From contig CBDCXQ010000001.1 of NCBI GenBank assembly GCA_965223835.1, positions 5,642,001 through 5,706,000 of the forward strand: a stretch of 64,000 nucleotides of DNA, read 5' to 3'. The translations under genes were made by a program, and so were the position numbers. The notes below the pieces were generated by a model. It had not been told where the DNA came from and did no database searches. It was given only the letters and a program-made list of their open reading frames with translations. This document shows positions 34,510 through 42,624 of this stretch, piece after piece; within the stretch, counting starts at the first letter, position 1, and each line of letters begins with the position of its first letter. This DNA comes from CAVYXZ01 sp965223835 (GTDB lineage Bacteria; Chloroflexota; Anaerolineae; Aggregatilineales; Phototrophicaceae).

Positions 34510-35763
34510 ATGCGTTGGACCGGCTTATGGCGTCATGCCGACTTTATGAAACTCTGGCTCGGACAAACGATTTCACTTTTTGGCTCCCAGGTCAAATTTC
34601 TCGCGCTGCCCCTCACGGCTATTCTCATTTTAGACGCAACACCCGCGCAGATGGGCATACTCTCGGCCATTGAATCGCTGCCCGCGATCTGCTTTGGATT
34701 ATTCGTGGGCGTGTGGGTTGATCGGCGGCGACGGCGGCCACTGCTCATCGCCGCCGACATCGGGCGCATGTTGCTGGTGCTGGTGATTCCGGTAGCGGCA
34801 CTACTGGGCGTCTTACGGATGGAACTCCTCTACCTGAGCGCGTTCGGGACCGGGGCGCTGGGACTGTTGTTTGGCGTGGCCTATCAATCCTATTTGCCGA
34901 CGCTGATCGCGCACAAGCAGTTAGTCGAAGGCAACAGCAAGCTCGAACTCAGCCGATCAGGCGCGGAAATCGTTGGCCCAGGGTTGGCGGGACTGTTAAC
35001 ACAATGGTTTACAGCCCCCATCGCACTGATGGTTGATGCGGTGTCGTTTGGCATGTCGGCGATTGCGCTGGCGCTGATTCGTAAACCGGAGCCAGTGCCA
35101 GAAGTTAGCGAGAAACCGGAACCCATGTTACGGGCGGCAGTGGACGGTCTCAAGATCGTGATCCGTAATCCAACCTTGCGGGCACTGTTGGGCTGTGTCG
35201 GGACCATCAACCTGTTCAATACACTTTTAGAAACCATCTTTTTATTGTATATGACTGAACGGCTGGGGTTGGAACCGGGCGTGATCGGCCTGATATTCGC
35301 CAGTGGGAGCATCGGTTTTATGGTGGGAGCGCTGGTGGCGGAACGCATTACCCAGCGAATCGGGCTGGGACCAGCAATCATCGCGGGCGTATTGATCGCA
35401 TCAGGAAGTGATTTTGTGCTGCCACTGGTTGGCGGTTCGGTGGTGTTCATGACCATCATGCTGATTATTGCACAGCTATTTTTCGGGCTGGGGGTCACGC
35501 TGTACAGTGTTGGTCAGGCCAGCTTGCGCCAGAGCATCACGCCCAATCATTTGCGCGGGCGCATGAATGCGACCTTTACCGTTATGTCGTCGCTTCTGGT
35601 ACCGGTGGGGGCGCTGTTGGGTGGCGCCCTGGGTGAAACGATCGGGTTGCGGCCTACGCTGTTACTGGCGGCTACAGGCGAGGTGCTGGCCGTGTTGTGG
35701 TTGGTCTTCTCGGCAGTGCGCACGCAGCGGGAGCAACCAGCGGTTATGGACGAGGTTGATTAA
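34510..35763 (+). CDS. MFS transporter under a CIRCE operator
   Basis: The protein has 417 aa from ATG 34510, because GGAGG (34497-34501) stands eight bases upstream; the earlier ATG 34495 overlaps that site. There are 12 hydrophobic segments with the motif-A loop GVWVDRRRRRPLL and the second-half loop RLGLEPG. It belongs to the DHA3-like group, as do macrolide exporters and EntS-type siderophore exporters. The substrate is unknown. The upstream CIRCE points to control by HrcA, so the pump may be made on heat or protein-folding stress. It is followed by a hairpin (35802-35820). Confidence 0.92.
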   Translation: MRWTGLWRHADFMKLWLGQTISLFGSQVKFLALPLTAILILDATPAQMGILSAIESLPAICFGLFVGVWVDRRRRRPLLIAADIGRMLLVLVIPVAALLGVLRMELLYLSAFGTGALGLLFGVAYQSYLPTLIAHKQLVEGNSKLELSRSGAEIVGPGLAGLLTQWFTAPIALMVDAVSFGMSAIALALIRKPEPVPEVSEKPEPMLRAAVDGLKIVIRNPTLRALLGCVGTINLFNTLLETIFLLYMTERLGLEPGVIGLIFASGSIGFMVGALVAERITQRIGLGPAIIAGVLIASGSDFVLPLVGGSVVFMTIMLIIAQLFFGLGVTLYSVGQASLRQSITPNHLRGRMNATFTVMSSLLVPVGALLGGALGETIGLRPTLLLAATGEVLAVLWLVFSAVRTQREQPAVMDEVD

Positions 35764-35801
35764 CTCGTTCTACCCTACCGGTTGGGCAATTACTACCCCT
35801 T

Positions 35802-35820
35802 TCCCACCCCAATGGTGGGA
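35802..35820 (+). repeat. Short hairpin after the MFS gene
   Basis: TCCCACC (35802-35808) pairs with GGTGGGA (35814-35820) over a 5-base loop. No T-run. Confidence 0.4.
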
Positions 35821-35881
35821 GACAACCCACCCACCAAAGTCGTATGCTGTAATCAATGAACGAAACAAAAGGGGAACGAAA

Positions 35882-36070
35882 ATGAACGAGTGGATTTATC
35901 GCAACAGCCTGAACGAATATGACGAACGCCTGAACGCTGCCGACAATGAACGCCGGGCGCTGCGCCTCACTGCCAAACCCAATCTGGTGAATGTGATTAC
36001 ATCAGCCGTGACGAACCTGCGGGCGCAGGTAAAAAGCCAACCGGCGGTTAAACTGCAACGCAACAGCTAA
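35882..36070 (+). CDS. 62-aa protein of unknown function
   Basis: ATG 35882 is preceded by AAAAGGGGAACG, a good ribosome site. The product is charged and helical (NEYDERLNAADNERRALRL), with a basic C-terminus. A strong terminator follows 31 bases after the stop, so this is a short transcription unit of its own. I recognise no family. The ribosome site and terminator argue that it is real. Confidence 0.7.
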   Translation: MNEWIYRNSLNEYDERLNAADNERRALRLTAKPNLVNVITSAVTNLRAQVKSQPAVKLQRNS

Positions 36071-36101
36071 TGGCAACCGTAATCGTCCAGTTAACCAGAC
36101 C

Positions 36102-36137
36102 AACGCCTGCTTACTCTGAAGCGGGCGTTTTGTTTTT
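36102..36137 (+). terminator. Terminator of the 62-aa gene
   Basis: AACGCC-T-GCTT (36102-36112) pairs with AAGC-G-GGCGTT (36119-36129), with one internal mismatch, followed by TTGTTTTT. It ends seven bases before the stop of the convergent LuxR-type gene. Confidence 0.8.
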
Positions 36138-36143
36138 CCCCAC

Positions 36144-39020
36144 TTAGCCTTCAAGCACATAGCTTGCCGCTGTTTCCAGGTCCAACGCCCGGCCTCGTTC
36201 GCGGGCTTGGGCATAAGCCGTTGGACCGAATTCGGCTTCTAATTGCGCATCCAGCGCGGCTACCCGGTCTTTATCGACGGCATACGCGCTGGGGTGATTC
36301 TCGACGAAGGCGACGAGTTCAGCCGCTTTTGTAAACTGCTGCTGGGCGGCTAACAAGGCAGCCGCGGTTGCCATGACCGTGAGCGTGATGGAAATGCGCG
36401 GTGAGTCGATGGTCAGCGATACGGCTGCTTGTACCTGCTGCGCCGCTTCTTCAACAACACCTTTGGTGAGCGCCAATTCAGCGAGGGCTGCCTGAACTGT
36501 TGCACTTTCGGTTGATTTGTAGGAACCAACCAGCGGCTTCTGGTTTTGATAAGCGTCGAGCGCTGCTAACGCCGTTTGCAAGTGTTCCCGCGCCGGTTCG
36601 TAATGACCCAACCGATGGGCCGCCTTGCCCAGGCCACGTTGCGCAAAGGCAAAATATAAGAGATTGTGGCTCTGCTCATCAGTTTGCAAGCTCTGCTGAA
36701 AAAAGGCGATAGCAGCGTCCAGTTTGCCCTGGGCCAGGGCGATTTCTCCAGCACGAATCAGCACAATACCGGAAAGCGTGACATCGGCAGTTTGAAAATA
36801 ATGGACCGCCGGTTCGCAGAGGGCGGCGGCTTCATCATAAGCGCCCTGCGCCAGCGCCACAAAGGACAATGACCAGGACTGAAACATACTGTCAGCCTGA
36901 TTGCCGCTTTCTCGGGCCAGTGCCAGACCTTCCTCATAATGCTTGCGGGCGGATTCAAAATCGCCAACTTCTTCCGCCAGCAGGCCCAGCGTCTTTAGTG
37001 ACTGATAGACACCCGACGGCGCACGAATTTCACGGAAAAGTTCCATTGCAGCGAGCGTCAGGCTGCGGGCCTGGGCAAAATCCTGGACTCGGTCGGCAGC
37101 CTGACCCAGCCCAAGCAACGTATTGGCAAGGCCAAAGCGATCTCCCGCTTTTTCTTGAATTGCACGGGCCGCCTCAAGCTGCTGTCTGCCTGCCGCAGGG
37201 TCGTGGTACCAAACCAATGTATTGCCCCACACACCATGCAGCATCGCCAGCCACCAGTCATCACCCGCTTCCTGGAAGGCTTCCAGGGCAGCTTCAATGT
37301 CAAAGCGCATCGCCTCACAACTGTCAGGCGATGATATTGCCCGAAAGAAGGTGACAATCGCAGCATCACGCGGCGTGCCGCCCGGTTGTAATAGCTGTTG
37401 ACTTTCATCAAGGCAGCGTCGCGCCGCGTCGTCTTGCCACAGCAGACTGTGAAACCGGGACGTAACCGCCAGGATATGCGCCAGGGTATGGTCACGTGCG
37501 GGATTGACTGGGAGGTCGCGCAGATAGTTAATGGCGCGAGTTGTCACTGCCAGGCTCTCGGAGTAGGGCCGCCGCACCAGATGGTAAAGCAGGATGCTAA
37601 ATAGGCCCGACATGAAATTATCGACATGACCGTGTTCCGCAGCCCAGAGCCAGGCCAAATAGATATTCCAATAATCGTGGTCGATCGTTTCCAGGGCGGC
37701 TAACTGGTCACGACCCTGTAAATCTGCTGCAAGATCACGCAGGTGATCACAGTAATAAGCACTATGGGCAGCAGCGGTCTCCACGGCGAACCCGGATTGT
37801 TCCAGTCGCTCCTGGCCGTACTGCCGCAATAGCTCATGCAATTCATAGCGGTCCTGCTGCGTATGGCTGAGCAGCGCTTTATTGACCAGCGCCTGAAGCG
37901 CTCGTGGGCTTGCACCCGTGATCGCAACGGCGGCAGCCAGGGTGCAACCTTGACGAAATACGGCCAACTTCATGAAGGCCGCCTGTTCAGCCGCACGCAA
38001 ACATTGCCAACTGGATTCGAAGACGGCCCGGATGCTGCGCTGCCGCTGGGATACGTCGCGCATCTCGGTTTCCAGAAAATCGACATTGGTCTGGATTTCA
38101 TTGGCGATGTGCTCCAACGAAAACACATCCAACCAGGAAGCTGCCAATAGGATGCCCAATGGCATGCCTTCGGTCAGACGACATATCCGCGCAACATCGT
38201 CAAGATTGTCTGCCGTCATGTCCCAATCCGGTTTCACGCGCCGGGCGGCCTGGACCAGCAGTTTAACCGCGTCATAGTCGCGGGCGTCTGCTGGTGTTTC
38301 CCAGGTTGGGTAGGGCAGACCGTGTAGCGCATAAAGGGTTTCCGTACTCAAGTTAAGGCGTTCGCGCGATGTCACCAATAGCTTCACACCCGGCGCTGCT
38401 TCCAGTATCGCACTCACCAGCGATGCGTGTTCCAGCAAATGTTCAAAGTTGTCCAGCACCAATAGCAGTCTTTTATTGCTTAGATAATCTAGAATTTGCT
38501 GCTCTGGATGCTGCTCATGATCTTGCCGAAACTGGTGACCGGTATGCTCGGCTATGGCGAGGGCGATATGCTCAACATCGGCCAGCGGCACAAAGTAGAC
38601 CCCGTCGGGAAAGTTGTTAAGTTGCTGGTGGGCCGCTTCGATTGCGAGACTCGTCTTGCCCATGCCCCCCAGAGCTATAATGGTCAACAGCCGCACATCA
38701 GGATCAGCGAGGAGCCGATCCAGCTCGCTCAGTTCAGCTGTGCGTCCAATGAATGGCGTGGGCAAGTGCGGCAGATTGTGTTTTGGGGGCAATGGCGACT
38801 CAGGCGACTCCAGCAGATGCAGTTGATTGGCCCGCGCGACGATTTCATCACGATTGGCGGTATCCAATTTACGATTGAGCTGGGTGACATACCATTTGAC
38901 CGTGCTCGGTGCGAGATACAACTGGCTGGCAATTTCGCTATTGGTCAAACCATCCGCCAGATAGGTCAGAATCTCGGTTTCACGTTCAGTGAGCGGTTCG
39001 CTGTGAACTTGATCGCTCAT
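36144..39020 (-). CDS. LuxR-type regulator with NB-ARC ATPase and TPR repeats
   Basis: The protein has 958 aa. The LuxR helix-turn-helix is at the N-terminus (residues ~8-70: LTERETEILTYLADGLTNSE, STVKWYVTQL). An NB-ARC type ATPase follows (~90-380), with Walker A ALGGMGKTSLA, Walker B LLLVLDNFEHLL and the TSRERL sensor. The last ~500 residues are TPR hairpins. This is an AfsR/MalT-like STAND switch: a ligand binding the repeats would let the ATPase assemble and activate transcription. Having the HTH at the N-terminus is the reverse of MalT. Target genes are unknown. Confidence 0.92.
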   Translation of the reverse strand: MSDQVHSEPLTERETEILTYLADGLTNSEIASQLYLAPSTVKWYVTQLNRKLDTANRDEIVARANQLHLLESPESPLPPKHNLPHLPTPFIGRTAELSELDRLLADPDVRLLTIIALGGMGKTSLAIEAAHQQLNNFPDGVYFVPLADVEHIALAIAEHTGHQFRQDHEQHPEQQILDYLSNKRLLLVLDNFEHLLEHASLVSAILEAAPGVKLLVTSRERLNLSTETLYALHGLPYPTWETPADARDYDAVKLLVQAARRVKPDWDMTADNLDDVARICRLTEGMPLGILLAASWLDVFSLEHIANEIQTNVDFLETEMRDVSQRQRSIRAVFESSWQCLRAAEQAAFMKLAVFRQGCTLAAAVAITGASPRALQALVNKALLSHTQQDRYELHELLRQYGQERLEQSGFAVETAAAHSAYYCDHLRDLAADLQGRDQLAALETIDHDYWNIYLAWLWAAEHGHVDNFMSGLFSILLYHLVRRPYSESLAVTTRAINYLRDLPVNPARDHTLAHILAVTSRFHSLLWQDDAARRCLDESQQLLQPGGTPRDAAIVTFFRAISSPDSCEAMRFDIEAALEAFQEAGDDWWLAMLHGVWGNTLVWYHDPAAGRQQLEAARAIQEKAGDRFGLANTLLGLGQAADRVQDFAQARSLTLAAMELFREIRAPSGVYQSLKTLGLLAEEVGDFESARKHYEEGLALARESGNQADSMFQSWSLSFVALAQGAYDEAAALCEPAVHYFQTADVTLSGIVLIRAGEIALAQGKLDAAIAFFQQSLQTDEQSHNLLYFAFAQRGLGKAAHRLGHYEPAREHLQTALAALDAYQNQKPLVGSYKSTESATVQAALAELALTKGVVEEAAQQVQAAVSLTIDSPRISITLTVMATAAALLAAQQQFTKAAELVAFVENHPSAYAVDKDRVAALDAQLEAEFGPTAYAQARERGRALDLETAASYVLEG

Positions 39021-39140
39021 TTTCTCCTCGCAGTGTTGTTGATGAATTTGAGTATAACATAACTGCTATAGCAGGATGATTGAATGGAGTCGAGGACAGC
39101 CACGCCCGGTTTGCAGCATGAGCGTGGCTTTATCAAGGCG

Positions 39141-40364
39141 CTATGATGTCGTAGGCTCAACCGAGGCTCGTTGCTTCCGGCGTTCCAGGTAGCGCCGAAC
39201 TAATGGGTTGATGATACGCACCAGAATTGACCCAACAATCGCCATGATGAGCACGTAGGCGGCAGTCAAGGGAGCCAGTTCCGGCAATTCCAACCCCGCC
39301 GCGACTGCCAACCCGGCGATCACAATCGAAAATTCGCCGCGAATCGTAATCATGGTGGCGACCCGCATCTGACCGGGCAAGGCAATATTCGCTTGACGAG
39401 CGGCCACAATGCCGGTGATAAGTTTGGTCACACCGGTGATAATTGCCAGGAGTGCAGCAATACCTAAAACGGGAACCAATGACATGATGTCGATTTGGAG
39501 GCCAAAAAAAACGAAGAAAATGGCGGCGAACAGGTCCTTCAACGGTGCGACCAGTTCATGTACCCGTTCGACTACCGGTTCCGACAGGGCGATGCCGACG
39601 AGAAACGCGCCCACTGCCGCCGATACTTCCAAACGCTGGGTGATACCCGCCACGAGCAGTACCAATGCAACGACTGTCAGCAACAGGAGTTCGTTGGAAT
39701 AGGCGGCAATCATATGGCTCATGCGGGTTCCATAGCGCAGGGCAAAGAGCATCACCACCGCGACCGTTATCCCGGCAATCAACAAGGAGACCACGCCTTC
39801 GCTAACCGGCGCGCCGACGAGCAACACCGTCATCAAGGGCAAGTAAGCAGCCATCACCAGATCTTCAATCACCAGAATCGATAAGATGACAGGGGTTTCC
39901 CGATTCCCCATCCAACCCAGGTCGCCCAGCAATTTTGAAATCACGCCCGACGATGAAATGTAGGTGATTCCACCCAGTAAAAGGGCCGCCACCAATTCCC
40001 ATTCGAGCAGCAAGCCGATCACGACTCCCGGTGTGAAATTCAGAACCAGGTCGATCATCCCGGCAGGCAGGCCTTTGCGTAGGCCGGTGCTGAGTTCTGC
40101 GCCAGAATATTCCAGCCCCAACATAAACAACAAGAGAATGACACCCACCTCGGCGCTGAGTTGGATGAAATCGGCGGAGAAATTCAAGGGGAACAGGCCT
40201 TCAATCCCCAGGACAAGGCCTACGAGTAGATAAAACGGAATCGGCGACAGACCAATCATATGGGCGACCCGTCCGGCAACGGCCAGGGCAATGAAGATGA
40301 TCCCCAACTCGATGAAAAATGGTGCGATGTCAATAGCGCTGGCAGCCAGAATGGTTGGCATCAA
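39141..40364 (-). CDS. K+/H+ antiporter, CPA2 family (KhtU-like)
   Basis: The protein has 407 aa with about 12-13 membrane segments and no cytoplasmic RCK domain of its own. CPA2 features include GLVLGIEGLFPL near the start, LFMLGLEYSGAEL and GAFLVGIALSEP. A partner with a TrkA-C domain is encoded just upstream with a 4-base overlap, which matches the KhtT-KhtU arrangement. It exports K+ (and perhaps NH4+ or Na+) against protons. Confidence 0.9.
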   Translation of the reverse strand: MMPTILAASAIDIAPFFIELGIIFIALAVAGRVAHMIGLSPIPFYLLVGLVLGIEGLFPLNFSADFIQLSAEVGVILLLFMLGLEYSGAELSTGLRKGLPAGMIDLVLNFTPGVVIGLLLEWELVAALLLGGITYISSSGVISKLLGDLGWMGNRETPVILSILVIEDLVMAAYLPLMTVLLVGAPVSEGVVSLLIAGITVAVVMLFALRYGTRMSHMIAAYSNELLLLTVVALVLLVAGITQRLEVSAAVGAFLVGIALSEPVVERVHELVAPLKDLFAAIFFVFFGLQIDIMSLVPVLGIAALLAIITGVTKLITGIVAARQANIALPGQMRVATMITIRGEFSIVIAGLAVAAGLELPELAPLTAAYVLIMAIVGSILVRIINPLVRRYLERRKQRASVEPTTS

Positions 40365-40852
40365 GCGCCATCCTGCAAAATGCTAGTGGCTTTTTGAATA
40401 CCTGCAGCCGTCCCCAGCACAACGACTGTATCACCCGCCTGCAACACGAATTCGCGGGTGGGTATGGCCGTGGGTTTATCATCGCGGATGACCGCTACAA
40501 TGAGCACCCCGGTACTGGTGAGTTGTAATTGGTCAATGCGCATGGCATTGCACGCCCAACCACCGGCAATTGTGATCCAATCAATTGCCAGACCACCGAC
40601 TGATTGTTGCAATTTGGTCATCGAGTTGACAATTTGCGACGCACCCAGCAACTGCCCCAGGAGTCGGCCCTCTGCCTCGGATAAGTTCACCGTGCTGCGA
40701 CAGCTATCCGGGTCAATATCATCGTAAATTAGCAAGTCTAAACGCCCGGAGTGATGATGCAAAACACCGATACGGTCGGCGGATTCAGTCTTGAAATCAT
40801 GACGAACACCCACCCCTGGTAATGTCGTTTCTTCTACCTCAAGATGACTCAT
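40361..40852 (-). CDS. TrkA-C domain regulatory subunit (KhtT-like)
   Basis: The protein has 163 aa. The N-terminal ~75 residues start with LPGVGVRHDF, as in KhtT proteins. The C-terminal RCK_C/TrkA-C domain (~85-160) carries VLIVAVIRDDKPTAIPTREF and AGDTVVVLGTAAGI. In the Bacillus system this domain binds nucleotides and gates the antiporter. Its stop overlaps the start of the antiporter by four bases, so both are made in fixed ratio. Confidence 0.88.
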   Translation of the reverse strand: MSHLEVEETTLPGVGVRHDFKTESADRIGVLHHHSGRLDLLIYDDIDPDSCRSTVNLSEAEGRLLGQLLGASQIVNSMTKLQQSVGGLAIDWITIAGGWACNAMRIDQLQLTSTGVLIVAVIRDDKPTAIPTREFVLQAGDTVVVLGTAAGIQKATSILQDGA

Positions 40853-41044
40853 TCACATATGCTCCCTGAATCGATAACCTTACAGTAAAAATGGATTTAG
40901 CAATGCTGGGAATCAAGCTCATTTGCCTGTGCCGTTGCCAGTCTGGCAATCTTACCATTGTGCCAGCGGCGCGACCATACTTTTTGGATGACCGGGATTG
41001 CCACCATTGGTGTTAAGAATTTTTAAAATTACGATGTTCCCCGG

Positions 41045-41050
41045 TATACT
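41045..41050 (+). promoter_or_regulatory. -10 element of the ABC importer operon
   Basis: TATACT at 41045-41050 lies 41 bases before the GTG start. The rest of the 239-base gap (40853-41091) shows nothing more. Confidence 0.35.
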
Positions 41051-41091
41051 CACTGGCAAATTGGTGGAAGATTGAGCCGGAGAACAAAACC

Positions 41092-42624
41092 GTGACCGAC
41101 CCGTCGGTGGTATTGGAAGTGCGGGGCTTGACCAAGCGTTTCCCCGGTGTGCTGGCAAACGATCACATTGATCTGAAGCTGCACAAAGGCCAGGTGCTGG
41201 GCCTGCTGGGCGAAAATGGCGCGGGGAAGTCTACCCTCATGAACATGATTTACGGCCTGTACACGCCGGATGAAGGCACCATCTACATTAATGGCGAACC
41301 GGCGGCGATTCATGACCCCAATGATGCCATTGCGCTCGGCATCGGGATGGTGCATCAACATTTCCAACTCGTCCCGGTGCTGACCGTTACCGAGAATATT
41401 ATGCTGGGCAATGAAACGGTCAACGGTCCCTTCCTGGACCGGCGCACAGCACGAAACCGGATTCTTGAAATTGCCGAGCAGTATAGCCTGGCGGTTGAGC
41501 CGGACGCGTTAGTTGAGGATTTATCGGTCGGTGTTCAGCAGCGGGTCGAGATCATTAAAGCGTTGTACCGCAAAGCCGACATCCTCATTCTGGATGAGCC
41601 GACGGCGGTCCTGACCCCACAGGAAGCTGAGGGCCTGTTCGCCATTATGCGCACGCTGCTGGAACGCGGGGTCAGCATCATCTTTATCTCACATAAGCTG
41701 AAAGAAGTTCTGGAAATCTGCGATGCGATCACGGTGCTGCGCGGTGGCAAAGTGGTGGGTCATGCCGACCCGAAAACCTCTACGCAGCAGTCTTTGGCGT
41801 CCATGATGGTCGGGCGCGATGTCATTTTGCAGGTCGAGAAAGGCCTGGCGCATCCTGGCGACCCGGTACTGGAGATCAGCAACTTGACCGTACTCGATGA
41901 TCGTGATCTGGAGGCCGTCAACAATTTATCGCTGGAAGTTCGGACCGGGGAAATCCTGGGCATCGCGGGCGTGCAGGGTAACGGGCAGACTGAACTGGTT
42001 GAAGCGATCACGGGCCTGCGTCCGGTTGAAAGTGGCAGCATCACAATTGAAGGCCAGAAACTGACCGATGCCCCACCACGCCGGATTACTGAGAGTGGGG
42101 TCGCGCACGTACCGGAAGATCGTCAAAAAGATGGCATGGTCGCATCGTTTCCCATTAAAGACAATCTGGTGCTGCAAACTTACTATATTGGCCCGTTTGC
42201 CGTCGGCATTCTGGCGGATGAAAAGGCCAAAGATGCGAATGCCCACCAACTGGTCGAACAATATGATGTGCGGACACCGAGCATTTACACCAGCATTGGT
42301 TCACTCTCCGGTGGGAACCAGCAGAAAACGATCGTCGCTCGTGAATTTTCGCGGCCCAGCCGACTGCTGATTGTGGCGCAACCCACCCGGGGTCTGGATG
42401 TTGGCTCGATTGAGTTTATCCACAAACAGATTATCCGTATGCGCGATGAGGGTACAGCGGTACTGCTGGTTTCGGCGGAATTAGATGAGATCCTGTCGCT
42501 GGCTGATCGCGTCGCCGTCATTTACAGCGGTCAGGTGATCGACACATTATCGATTGAGGATGCGAATCGGGAGCAATTGGGCTTATTGATGGCGGGGGTC
42601 AAAGCGGAGGTAACTGATGGCTGA
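41092..42624 (+). CDS. Nucleoside-type ABC importer, double ATPase
   Basis: The protein has 510 aa with a GTG start; CGGAG lies 9-10 bases upstream. Two ATPase halves are present. The first has Walker A GENGAGKST (40-48), signature LSVGVQQR and Walker B ILILDEPTAVL. The second is degenerate in Walker A (GVQGNGQTE) and in Walker B (LLIVAQPTRGLD, Gln for Glu), as in RbsA/NupO proteins. It powers uptake of nucleosides or related compounds. Two permeases follow in the same operon, overlapping or spaced by three bases. No substrate-binding lipoprotein (BmpA) is present. Confidence 0.92.
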   Translation: MTDPSVVLEVRGLTKRFPGVLANDHIDLKLHKGQVLGLLGENGAGKSTLMNMIYGLYTPDEGTIYINGEPAAIHDPNDAIALGIGMVHQHFQLVPVLTVTENIMLGNETVNGPFLDRRTARNRILEIAEQYSLAVEPDALVEDLSVGVQQRVEIIKALYRKADILILDEPTAVLTPQEAEGLFAIMRTLLERGVSIIFISHKLKEVLEICDAITVLRGGKVVGHADPKTSTQQSLASMMVGRDVILQVEKGLAHPGDPVLEISNLTVLDDRDLEAVNNLSLEVRTGEILGIAGVQGNGQTELVEAITGLRPVESGSITIEGQKLTDAPPRRITESGVAHVPEDRQKDGMVASFPIKDNLVLQTYYIGPFAVGILADEKAKDANAHQLVEQYDVRTPSIYTSIGSLSGGNQQKTIVAREFSRPSRLLIVAQPTRGLDVGSIEFIHKQIIRMRDEGTAVLLVSAELDEILSLADRVAVIYSGQVIDTLSIEDANREQLGLLMAGVKAEVTDG

